A DNA stretch of 6,664 bases from an uncultured Chromatiaceae bacterium (GTDB taxonomy: Bacteria; Pseudomonadota; Gammaproteobacteria; Enterobacterales; Alteromonadaceae), in contig CAMLNG010000213.1 of NCBI GenBank assembly GCA_946481195.1, positions 1 through 6,664 on the forward strand. Direction: 5' to 3'. Position 1 is the first letter of the stretch. Every line of letters starts with the position of its first letter. The notes below the pieces were generated by a model. It saw only the letters and a program-made list of their open reading frames with translations, had not been told where the DNA came from and ran no database searches. Positions 1 through 6,086 of the stretch are shown here, one piece after another. A program made the position numbers and the translations under genes.

Positions 1-1
1 T

Positions 2-883
2 ACACCAAAAGGCTCTGTATATTTTAAACCGAAAAAATCCGGCGCGATGGAAGTGACCAGTTGGGGTGATTTATGGTTACTGATCATCATGAATATCCCG
101 ATGTATCTGGCATTAGCGATGCTGGCCTGGAAAATGTCTCCTGCCGGCGTCAACCTGTTCAGCACAACCTATATGGAAGCGATTTGGCTCGGACTGGTGG
201 TGCTGTTTGTGATTCAGACTCATCAGGTGTGGCGGGTGAATGCAGAGCACCTGCGTAAAGGTGTGCCTGAGCACGAGAAGTATCCATTTAAACAAGTTGC
301 CATTCTGGATATTGCCTATTTCACTACTTTCGGTTCAGAGCTTGCTGTGGTCTCGATGTTGCCGCTGTTTTTCCTGGAAACCTTCAGCAGTCTGACCCCC
401 GTCACCGCAGGTTTGCTGGCTTCGGGGTATGCCTTTATGAATCTGGTCTCCAGACCGCTCGGTGGCTGGTTCTCTGATAAATTTGGCCGGCGCAAAAGTA
501 TGGTGTTGTTGATTGGTGGTTTGGCGGTTGGTTATTTGCTGATGGGGACTATTAACAGTAGCTGGCCTATCGCCGCCGCAGTGATCCTCTGTATGACCTG
601 TAGCTTCTTCGTACAAGGTGGTGAGGGTGCTGTGTTTGCCATAGTGCCGTTGATTAAACGTCGGATGACGGGGCAAATCGCCGGGATGGCTGGGGCGTAC
701 GGTAACGTAGGTGCTGTCGTGTACCTGACTATTTTCAGCTACGTTGATTATGCGACTTTCTTCTACATGATTGGCGGGACTGCCTTGATTGGATTGATTT
801 CGGTGATGTTCCTGGCAGAGCCAAAAGGCCATCTGACTGAAGTCGATGAAGACGGTAATGTACACCATATCCGGGTCAGCTGA
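2..883 (+). CDS. narK: NarK/NasA-type nitrate/nitrite MFS transporter, 5'-truncated
   Basis: Inner-membrane carrier for nitrate and/or nitrite of the major facilitator superfamily. The frame is open to the left edge, so 293 C-terminal residues are visible and the true start lies outside; the ATG at 47 is internal. Counting from that ATG, the visible part holds about seven hydrophobic segments. A motif-A loop GGWFSDKFGRRK lies at residues 139-150, preceded by SRPLGG, whose Arg136 sits where NarK proteins carry their substrate-binding helix-8 arginine. A glycine-rich stretch GMAGAYGNVGAVVYL (213-227) resembles the second nitrate signature. The hydrophilic tail EPKGHLTEVDEDG is typical of carriers in nitrate assimilation loci. 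The next gene starts one base after the stop, so the two are probably translationally coupled. Family assignment is firm. Whether it serves assimilation (nasA) or respiration (narK) is not decidable here; the kinase neighbour favours the nasA-like subgroup. Confidence 0.9.
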   Translation, partial: TPKGSVYFKPKKSGAMEVTSWGDLWLLIIMNIPMYLALAMLAWKMSPAGVNLFSTTYMEAIWLGLVVLFVIQTHQVWRVNAEHLRKGVPEHEKYPFKQVAILDIAYFTTFGSELAVVSMLPLFFLETFSSLTPVTAGLLASGYAFMNLVSRPLGGWFSDKFGRRKSMVLLIGGLAVGYLLMGTINSSWPIAAAVILCMTCSFFVQGGEGAVFAIVPLIKRRMTGQIAGMAGAYGNVGAVVYLTIFSYVDYATFFYMIGGTALIGLISVMFLAEPKGHLTEVDEDGNVHHIRVS

Positions 884-884
884 G

Positions 885-2696
885 ATGAATAAAACAATGT
901 TGATGGTGAGCCAGGGAATGGCAGAGACTGAGTATGTGTTATCGCCACCGTGGCAACAAAGCGCACAGGTCAGCGACCATCAATTGTTGATTGAAACCGC
1001 CGGCATCAGTATTGCCGGCGGAAAATTACCGAATGAAGATGCGATTTGCCTGACGCCTGAACTCACAGCGCATGCACAAATTTATAAAGGATTTGCGTTG
1101 GCGCTGGCAGACGGAGTCAGCTCAGCCGAAGCCGGTGCCAGCGCCAGTCAGTATGCTTGTGCCAGTTTTGTCGCCGACTACTATAAAACGCCGGATAGTT
1201 GGAGCACTGACCACAGTGCCGCAACGGTACTGACGTCTATCAACAGTACTTTGTATCAGCGCTCGCACCAGTATCAGCAGGATGACCGCGGCCATTTATG
1301 CACTTTTACCGGACTGGTATTGAAATCAGCAACGGCCCGGTGGTTTCATATCGGTGACAGCAGGCTGTATTTGCTACGAGCTGGCAAACTAAGGCAAATC
1401 AGCACAGATCACACAACTAAGCTCTCAGAAAATCGTCAGTTTTTGGGGCGTGCCCTGGGCATGGATGAGCAGGTGCAGTGGCAACATGGCTCTGTCCCTC
1501 TAGAAGCCGGTGACCTGTTTTTGCTGTGTTCTGATGGGCTTAGTGATTTTGTTTCGGATGCTGAGATCACCGGCATCCTGCTCGCTACGCAGTCCTTGCA
1601 GCAGCAAGTTGAAGCTTTATTGCAGGCCGCACAGCACAGCGACGACAATATCAGCGTGGTGCTGGCCAAGGTGCGACAACTCCCGGCAGAATCACTGGAC
1701 GATTATAATGAACGGTTGACGCGACTGCCGTTTTTGCCAGCGCTGGACGCCGGCATGAAAGTTGATGGTTATGAGGTGCAGCGTCCCTTGTTTGCCAGCG
1801 CCCGCAGCCACTTATATCTGGTGCGCGACTTGGCAAATAACACTGAGTTGGTGCTGAAAACACCGTCGCAAAACTTTGCCGATGACAGTGCCTATATTGA
1901 ACGTTTTATCCGCGAAGAGTGGGTGGGCCTTCGCATTGACCATCCTGCGGTTGTTCGGGTGATCCGGCAACAACGGCGCCGCACTTTTTTGTATTACCTG
2001 ATGGAATATCTGCCTGGTGATTCACTCGATTGTTATCTGGCCACACAGGCACAACCAATGCGGCCTTCGGTGGCTATCGCTGTGTTGCGGCAAATTGCTG
2101 AGGCGCTTGGCGCTTTTCATCAGCTCGGGATCATTCATCAGGACTTAAAGCCCGCCAATATTATGCGTTTGAGCGATGGACAGCTGAAAATTGTCGATTT
2201 TGGTTCCGCCTATGTGCCTGGTCTTGCCGAACTTTATTCGCCGTTAACGCAGGAGCTGGCACTGGGTACGGCCAGTTATTCCGATCCGCATTATCTGCAT
2301 GGGCATAACTCTGGTGAACAAGGCGATGTGTATGCGCTGGCGACTATTGCTTACGAGCTATTTACCGGTAACCTGCCCTATGGTGATAAAGTCGAAGATT
2401 GTAGCTCGTTAGAAGATTATCAGCGGCTACGTTATCAAAGTGCGCGCAACCACAACAGCCGGATCCCGCTCTGGTTTGACCGAGCATTGCAAAAAGGCGT
2501 GAGCTTTGATTTGTCTGAGCGTTACCTGCACATCAACCAGCTGATGCAGGATTTACAGCAGCCCAACCCATTATTTTTACACCAGCAAGTGAGTTTGGCG
2601 CAGAAGAATAATAAGTTGTTGTTCTGGCAATTGATGAGCGGATTCTGGTTTATCACCTTTATCCTGCTGTTTTGGTTGTTTAGTTTACGTGGCTGA
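885..2696 (+). CDS. Bifunctional PP2C-type phosphatase / Ser-Thr protein kinase, C-terminally membrane-anchored
   Basis: A 603-residue fusion. The PP2C domain (about residues 33-265) shows the metal and catalytic motifs LPNEDA (48-53), LADGVSS (74-80), IGDSRLYLL (156-164), LCSDGLSDF (214-222) and SDDNIS (252-257). The kinase domain (about 292-560) has the VAIK-type lysine in LVLKTP (Lys325), HQDLKPANI (418-426) and DFG (438-440). It lacks a glycine-rich loop, has HQD for HRD, and has SDPHY (466-470) where APE is expected. The last 26 residues form one hydrophobic helix followed by SLRG, suggesting a tail anchor with both domains in the cytoplasm. Such fusions sit between nasA and nirBD in Pseudomonas aeruginosa (PA1782) and relatives; here nirBD is absent. 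I chose the ATG at 885, one base after the transporter stop. An in-frame ATG at 846 would overlap that gene by 38 bases, and none of the candidate starts has a strong ribosome site. The substrate is unknown; control of nitrate transport or use is inference. Confidence 0.9.
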   Translation: MNKTMLMVSQGMAETEYVLSPPWQQSAQVSDHQLLIETAGISIAGGKLPNEDAICLTPELTAHAQIYKGFALALADGVSSAEAGASASQYACASFVADYYKTPDSWSTDHSAATVLTSINSTLYQRSHQYQQDDRGHLCTFTGLVLKSATARWFHIGDSRLYLLRAGKLRQISTDHTTKLSENRQFLGRALGMDEQVQWQHGSVPLEAGDLFLLCSDGLSDFVSDAEITGILLATQSLQQQVEALLQAAQHSDDNISVVLAKVRQLPAESLDDYNERLTRLPFLPALDAGMKVDGYEVQRPLFASARSHLYLVRDLANNTELVLKTPSQNFADDSAYIERFIREEWVGLRIDHPAVVRVIRQQRRRTFLYYLMEYLPGDSLDCYLATQAQPMRPSVAIAVLRQIAEALGAFHQLGIIHQDLKPANIMRLSDGQLKIVDFGSAYVPGLAELYSPLTQELALGTASYSDPHYLHGHNSGEQGDVYALATIAYELFTGNLPYGDKVEDCSSLEDYQRLRYQSARNHNSRIPLWFDRALQKGVSFDLSERYLHINQLMQDLQQPNPLFLHQQVSLAQKNNKLLFWQLMSGFWFITFILLFWLFSLRG

Positions 2697-2710
2697 TCTG
2701 GTTGTGTAGC

Positions 2711-2744
2711 TCAAAGTGCTCAGGCTTTTGGCCTGAACACTTGA
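2711..2744. terminator. Stem-loop between convergent kinase and mogA genes, possible bidirectional terminator
   Basis: The inner arms TCAGGC (2720-2725) and GCCTGA (2731-2736) flank the loop TTTTG. After one C/A mismatch the stem continues as GTG/CAC, and then as TCAA/TTGA around one bulged A. It begins 15 bases after the kinase stop and covers the mogA stop codon (2720-2722), which suits shared termination of converging transcripts. Neither side has a clear U-tract after the stem, so efficient intrinsic termination is uncertain. Confidence 0.45.
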
Positions 2745-3256
2745 ATGACTTCCGGGTTTACCTCGAGATAAGGCCCTTCCATCAAATCGATGCAATACGG
2801 GATAGCCGGAAATACGGCATCCAGACATTGACGAATAGCACTGGGTTTGCCAGGTAAATTCACAATCAACCGCTGCCCGCGCAGGCCTGCGGTCTGGCGT
2901 GATAAAATCGCCGTAGGCACATATTTCAGCGATTCTGTGCGCATCAGTTCACCAAAACCCGGCATCATCCGGTCGCAAACCGCTTCAGTTGCTTCGGGCG
3001 TGACATCGCGTTTCGCCGGTCCGGTACCACCGGTCGTCACGACGAGGCAACATTGCATTTCGTCTGTCAGTTCAATCAATGTTTGTTCAATCAATGCCTG
3101 CTCATCGGGGATCAGCCGATAGACTTTTTCCCATGGCGAGGTGAGATATTCGGCCAGCGTTTGTTCAATCGCTTTGCCGGAAATGTCGTCGTAAATCCCT
3201 TGTGACGCCCGGTCACTGACTGTCAGAATTCCAATCCGTATCTTGTCATGCTTCAT
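2720..3256 (-). CDS. mogA: Molybdopterin adenylyltransferase MogA
   Basis: Transfers AMP from ATP to molybdopterin in the cytoplasm, giving the adenylated intermediate into which MoeA inserts molybdate. The 178-residue protein shows SDRAS (14-18), LIPDEQ (48-53), TTGGTGPAKRDVTPEA (74-89), PGFGELMR (99-106) and NLPGKP (133-138), ending VFRPKA as in E. coli MogA. Asp51 and Asp84 match the E. coli catalytic residues Asp49 and Asp82. It lacks the roughly 17-residue insert that E. coli MogA carries before the SVPYCIQLLEGPY segment, which accounts for its shorter length. I chose ATG 3256 because the protein then starts like other MogA proteins; an in-frame TTG at 3277 would add seven residues. No strong ribosome site precedes either, so coupling to ubiV, whose stop lies 36 bases upstream, is plausible. 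It is the last gene of a probable ubiU-ubiV-mogA operon and would supply cofactor for nitrate reductase and other molybdoenzymes. Confidence 0.93.
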   Translation of the reverse strand: MKHDKIRIGILTVSDRASQGIYDDISGKAIEQTLAEYLTSPWEKVYRLIPDEQALIEQTLIELTDEMQCCLVVTTGGTGPAKRDVTPEATEAVCDRMMPGFGELMRTESLKYVPTAILSRQTAGLRGQRLIVNLPGKPSAIRQCLDAVFPAIPYCIDLMEGPYLEVNPEVIQVFRPKA

Positions 3257-3301
3257 AAACTCGAGGTGCTCATTCAATTAAAACTTGAGGACTCATTCAA
3301 T
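3257..3301. repeat. Imperfect 22-base tandem direct repeat across the ubiV end and mogA leader
   Basis: Copies are 3257-3278 and 3281-3301, two bases apart. On the plus strand both read AAACT(C/T)GAGG, then TG or A, then CTCATTCAAT, giving 19 identities over 22 aligned columns with one gap. Read on the minus strand, each copy carries ATT GAA TGA. The first copy supplies the last two codons and the stop of ubiV. The second directly precedes the mogA ATG. This looks like a local duplication of the gene junction that inserted a short spacer. Confidence 0.75.
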
Positions 3302-4198
3302 ACTTGGTCCGTGTTGGTTAAACCCGGCAAGACGATGCCAGTAGCCATTCACTTCATTTGCCAGAAGAGGCGATGCAACACCATGACTGAACTGGATGAG
3401 TTTTGCCATAAATTCGTCCGGGTCAGGGCTTAGCCGAACATAATGCACTAAACCCTGCATCGACGGCAGGTCGTTTTGCAAATTGTATTTAGCCCCGGAC
3501 TGTGTCTGAATACCGTTTAACACAAACAATGGTTGTCCTTCCTGGCTGGTGCTGAGCCGCCCGGTTGGATATTTAATACAACAGAGCTGACAATCATCTT
3601 TATGCCTGTTTTCCGAGCGCGCTGTAAAGCAGCGACCCGACCAGGCCAGTGGCAGGTGGCCATACGCGAAAACTTCAATTTCCAGCTGCTGACGAATAGA
3701 ATCCAGTGCCGGTTGAGACAATAAGGTCTGCAGCCAGTCGCGGGATAATTCTACCGGCACCACCCAGCGGCGCATGCCGAGTTGCCACAGTTTCAGCACA
3801 CTTTGCTCGTTATACAGACTGAGGGCTGCGCCACCGACAAAAGGCAGCTGCTGGCTGGATAAATAATGGGCTGTCCCCACATCATTGGCTTCGACCATAA
3901 ACTGGTCCTGGGCGGTCAATTGCTGTAGAGCTCGCAGGTCAGCTTGGCTTTCCAATAATGTCAGGCCGGATAAGACGACTTGTTTGCCAGCTTCCTTAAG
4001 CATTTGTGCGGTGCGCAGATAGTCGGTAAAGCTGAATTCACGTCTTTTGCTACAGACAGTTTCGCCGAGATAAACGACAGTCGCTGAGCTATCCGCGATT
4101 TGCTGATAAAACTGTTCAAGCTGAAGTTTTGGCCAATAGTACAAAATGGGGCCGACACTTACTTTTGGCACCATAGTTTGGTCGGAACATGCAACCAC
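3293..4198 (-). CDS. ubiV: O2-independent ubiquinone biosynthesis protein UbiV (U32 peptidase-like family)
   Basis: Partner of UbiU in the O2-independent ring hydroxylations of ubiquinone synthesis; in E. coli the two form a heterodimer, each binding a 4Fe-4S cluster. The 301 residues align throughout with E. coli UbiV (YhbV), for example YLGETVCSKRR, RWVVPVELSRDWL, GHLPLAWSGRCFTARSE, FVLNGIQT and NGYWHRLAG. Cys49, Cys190, Cys203 and Cys207 match the E. coli cluster ligands Cys39, 180, 193 and 197 with a constant offset of 10, so the cluster should be present. Unlike UbiU, it has Pro where the U32 signature has its first cysteine, as in E. coli UbiV. The start is GTG 4198, chosen because AGGAG (4209-4205) lies six bases upstream; ATG 4174 has no ribosome site. 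This adds about ten residues before the family's usual start, including ACSD. It lies 37 bases after ubiU and 36 before mogA. Confidence 0.95.
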   Translation of the reverse strand: MVACSDQTMVPKVSVGPILYYWPKLQLEQFYQQIADSSATVVYLGETVCSKRREFSFTDYLRTAQMLKEAGKQVVLSGLTLLESQADLRALQQLTAQDQFMVEANDVGTAHYLSSQQLPFVGGAALSLYNEQSVLKLWQLGMRRWVVPVELSRDWLQTLLSQPALDSIRQQLEIEVFAYGHLPLAWSGRCFTARSENRHKDDCQLCCIKYPTGRLSTSQEGQPLFVLNGIQTQSGAKYNLQNDLPSMQGLVHYVRLSPDPDEFMAKLIQFSHGVASPLLANEVNGYWHRLAGFNQHGPSIE

Positions 4199-4209
4199 AA
4201 TGTGCTCCT
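4199..4209 (-). promoter_or_regulatory. Ribosome binding site that decides the ubiV GTG start
   Basis: On the minus strand AGGAG is followed by the six bases CACATT and then GTG. This is the best Shine-Dalgarno match in the ubiU-ubiV gap. The in-frame ATG 24 bases further in is preceded by TGTTCCGACCAAACT, which has no such match. Confidence 0.7.
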
Positions 4210-4235
4210 ATGAATAGACAATCGGTTTTTTGAGG

Positions 4236-5309
4236 TTATTTCCAGTGCCGGTGATAAGCACCCAAGGTGGTTTGACTGCCTTCTGATAGCCCAGCCAGCG
4301 TAGCTTGCCAGCTGTCTTGGGTCTGAAACTTGTCCGGTGCCGCTTTGACGTTATCAATCGCAGCCCGCCAGACCTTCGTTAGAGCCCGGACATAAGCCGG
4401 GCTACGTTGCCGGCCTTCAATTTTCAGCGACGCTATACCTTCACGATGCAGCAGTGGCAGCAGCTCTAACGTATTAAGACTGGTAGGCTCTTCCAGCACA
4501 TGATAACGCTCACCATCGACATCAAACCTGCCTTTGCAGAGGGTTGGATAGCCGGCAGTTTCGTCAGGATTGAAGCGGTCAATCAATACATTGTTTAACC
4601 GGGACTGCAATTGACCTTCTTTTTCCTGCCAACGGACAAAAGCTGCTGGCGAACAGGCTCCTGCCGTATTGGGTGACTCGCCGGTCAGGTAAGAACTCAG
4701 ATAACAACGGCCCTCCGCCATAATGCAGAGGCTGCCAAAAGCAAAAACTTCGAGCTCCAGCGTGGTCTGCCGGGCGAGCGCACGGACTTGTTGCAAGGTT
4801 AAAACCCGTGGCAGTACGGCGCGGCGGATACCAAACTGTTGATAAAACTCCAACGCAGCAAGATTGGTCGCACTGGCTTGTACTGACAAATGCACTTCAG
4901 TATCCGGAAAACGGTTTTGTACGTACTCCAGCAGCGCAATATCAGCCAGTATTAGCACATCAGCACCTGCGGCGACTGCGATGTCTACCGTTTGTTGCCA
5001 TCTGGCAAGCTGGCCCGGATGCGCAAAGGTGTTGATTGCAACATGCAGTTTTCGTTTCGCCTGATGGGTAAAATGTACGGCGTCGGCTAGTTGTTCCGGG
5101 GTGAAGTTCAACCCGGCAAAATGCCGCGCATTGGTATCATTATTGATGCCGACATAAACCGCATCTGCCCCTTCATGGATCGCAGCTTTCAGGGCCGGCA
5201 TAGAGCCTGCCGGACACAGCAGTTCTAGTAACGGTGCCACTGGCTTTGATACTGCCTGATATTGCGATGTTGCATCGTCTGAACATGCACGACTTCGCGG
5301 ACTATCCAT
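4236..5309 (-). CDS. ubiU: O2-independent ubiquinone biosynthesis protein UbiU (U32 peptidase-like family)
   Basis: The other half of the UbiUV complex; despite its U32 'peptidase' family name it works in anaerobic ubiquinone hydroxylation, with prephenate as oxygen donor in E. coli. The 357 residues match E. coli UbiU (YhbU) closely, for example ELLCPAGSMPALKAAI (29-44), NDTNARHFAGLNFT (57-70), INTFAHP (92-98) and the U32 signature EVFAFGSLCIMAEGRCYLSS (187-206). The C-terminus LGAYHRHWK is also shared. Cys195, Cys202, Cys219 and Cys258 keep the 7-17-39 spacing of the E. coli cluster ligands (169, 176, 193, 232). E. coli UbiU begins at the residue matching position 28. Here about 27 extra, polar, probably disordered residues come first. 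They are supported by AGAGGT (5323-5318) eight bases ahead of ATG 5309 and by the lack of any ATG near residue 28. It is the first gene of the probable ubiUV-mogA operon and is divergent from ubiT, as in E. coli. Confidence 0.96.
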   Translation of the reverse strand: MDSPRSRACSDDATSQYQAVSKPVAPLLELLCPAGSMPALKAAIHEGADAVYVGINNDTNARHFAGLNFTPEQLADAVHFTHQAKRKLHVAINTFAHPGQLARWQQTVDIAVAAGADVLILADIALLEYVQNRFPDTEVHLSVQASATNLAALEFYQQFGIRRAVLPRVLTLQQVRALARQTTLELEVFAFGSLCIMAEGRCYLSSYLTGESPNTAGACSPAAFVRWQEKEGQLQSRLNNVLIDRFNPDETAGYPTLCKGRFDVDGERYHVLEEPTSLNTLELLPLLHREGIASLKIEGRQRSPAYVRALTKVWRAAIDNVKAAPDKFQTQDSWQATLAGLSEGSQTTLGAYHRHWK

Positions 5310-5323
5310 GCAGGTTTACCTCT
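5310..5323 (-). promoter_or_regulatory. Ribosome binding site supporting the extended ubiU start
   Basis: On the minus strand AAAGAGGTAAACCTGC precedes ATG 5309, with AGAGGT eight bases before the start codon. It supports translation from this ATG rather than from near residue 28, where the E. coli protein begins. Confidence 0.7.
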
Positions 5324-5336
5324 TTGTTGTGATGGG

Positions 5337-5348
5337 CACTGGCCAGTG
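5337..5348. promoter_or_regulatory. Perfect 12-base palindrome in the ubiU leader, possible operator
   Basis: CACTGGCCAGTG is fully self-complementary with no loop, so it is more likely a protein site than an RNA hairpin, if functional. It lies just downstream of the predicted ubiU transcription start and upstream of ubiT. The hexamer GGCACT occurs at 5335-5340, overlapping it, and again at 5354-5359, 19 bases later. TGGCGCCA (5361-5368), a second palindrome, abuts the -10 box. It does not match the FNR consensus TTGATNNNNATCAA, and I do not recognise the binding protein. Confidence 0.35.
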
Positions 5349-5367
5349 AATTTGGCACTATGGCGCC

Positions 5368-5397
5368 ATTATAAAGACGCAGCTGATGAGGTGTCGG
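5368..5397 (-). promoter_or_regulatory. Sigma70-like promoter for ubiU-ubiV-mogA
   Basis: Read on the minus strand, a perfect TATAAT (5373-5368) lies 18 bases downstream of CCGACA (5397-5392), which matches four of six bases of TTGACA. Transcription would begin near 5361, about 50 bases before the ubiU ATG. No FNR or ArcA box was recognised around it. Confidence 0.55.
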
Positions 5398-5451
5398 ATG
5401 CAAAACGGGTATCAGAGTTTTACACCAAAAGAGGTATTCCTGAGCCTCGGA

Positions 5452-5997
5452 ATGAAGTTGGGCCAGTGTTTGCTGCCGAAAATCCCGACGCCTCAATCCA
5501 GCGTCGGTTTATGGTTACTGCAGCATCGTCAGTATGGTCTGGCAATCATCAGAGCGTCAGAGCAGCGACTGCCAGTAGCAGTTCGAACCACTGGACTTAA
5601 GTACGCACTCAGCATGATTTTTGGCAAAGTGGCGCAACAAGGTACCCTTGATTTTTTGTGTGGCAAGCGTTTGAGCATTGAGGTGCCGGATTTACAGATG
5701 CATTATGACCTTGGGCTTGATGCGCACAGACAGTTCTGGCTAGCAGCCGCAGGCTCATCAGACCAGATCTGTACAGGCGAGGTGTTATTTCGGGCCAACA
5801 GTACCGAGCTGCTGTTATTGTTGAGCCAACAGGTGGACCCCGATACTTTGTTTTTCCAGCGGCGTCTGACCATCATTGGCGACACTGAACTCGGTCTGCA
5901 GTTAAAGAACTTTCTGGATACTGTCGAACCAGAATTACTGCTACCGCCCCAGCTCATCTGCTGGATGATTGAGATTTCATCGGCGACACCAGCTTAA
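5452..5997 (+). CDS. ubiT: Anaerobic ubiquinone biosynthesis accessory factor UbiT (SCP2 lipid-binding domain)
   Basis: Lipid-binding accessory protein that works with UbiU and UbiV in O2-independent ubiquinone synthesis; SCP2 domains hold hydrophobic molecules, and UbiT is thought to bind quinone intermediates. With the start at 5452 the product is 181 residues, against 174 in E. coli YhbT. The SCP2 domain covers about residues 55-165. The clearest signature is DPDTLFFQRRLTIIGDTELG (129-148), nearly identical to E. coli UbiT. A hydrophobic, basic N-terminal stretch may aid membrane association (inference). The start is the weak point: ATG 5452 gives a family-like N-terminus but only a poor GAG ahead of it. 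An in-frame ATG at 5386 would add 22 residues unlike the family and would lie over the ubiU promoter. AAAGAGG (5428-5434) is a good ribosome sequence but too far from 5452. The gene is divergent from ubiU, as in E. coli. Confidence 0.93.
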   Translation: MKLGQCLLPKIPTPQSSVGLWLLQHRQYGLAIIRASEQRLPVAVRTTGLKYALSMIFGKVAQQGTLDFLCGKRLSIEVPDLQMHYDLGLDAHRQFWLAAAGSSDQICTGEVLFRANSTELLLLLSQQVDPDTLFFQRRLTIIGDTELGLQLKNFLDTVEPELLLPPQLICWMIEISSATPA

Positions 5998-6015
5998 TTC
6001 AGACGCTGTGGTGTC
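5985..6015 (+). terminator. Stem-loop at the end of ubiT, weak terminator candidate
   Basis: GACACCA (5985-5991) pairs with TGGTGTC (6009-6015), and GC/GC can extend the stem past a two-base bulge. The ubiT stop TAA (5995-5997) lies in the loop. Only two T residues follow, so this could equally be a structure with no role in termination. Confidence 0.3.
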
Positions 6016-6086
6016 TTGATGTATTGTAATTGTGTTCCTTGTGACTCCATTTTGAGCGGATGTCAGTTTTGCTACCAGAGGTATTT

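Noticed and set aside
335..868. Long open frame of 177 codons on the minus strand
   Set aside because: It lies wholly antisense to the nitrate carrier, has low-complexity His/Gln/Thr-rich composition and matches no family I know; it is a shadow of the plus-strand gene.
846..884. Upstream ATG 846 as start of the kinase-phosphatase
   Set aside because: It would overlap the carrier by 38 bases, adds 13 residues with no domain similarity and has no ribosome site; the ATG one base past the carrier stop is simpler, though not proven.
3293..5309. Functional U32 peptidase or collagenase
   Set aside because: The family name suggests protease, but both proteins match UbiU and UbiV over full length and keep the specific Fe-S cysteine spacings, so the ubiquinone role is preferred.
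5310..5451. FNR/ANR box expected in the ubiU-ubiT gap
   Set aside because: Read on both strands, no 14-mer came near TTGATNNNNATCAA; partial halves such as GTATCAG lack a partner at the right distance.
5302..5496. Minus-strand 64-codon frame overlapping the ubiU start and ubiT
   Set aside because: It covers the divergent promoter region and the start of ubiT, resembles no known protein, and would place a coding region over the predicted ubiU promoter.
5346..5600. 84-codon plus-strand frame ahead of and overlapping ubiT
   Set aside because: It is out of frame with ubiT, and its Ser/Ala-rich end mirrors ubiT codons. The ubiT frame carries the family sequence throughout, so no frameshift is needed to explain it.
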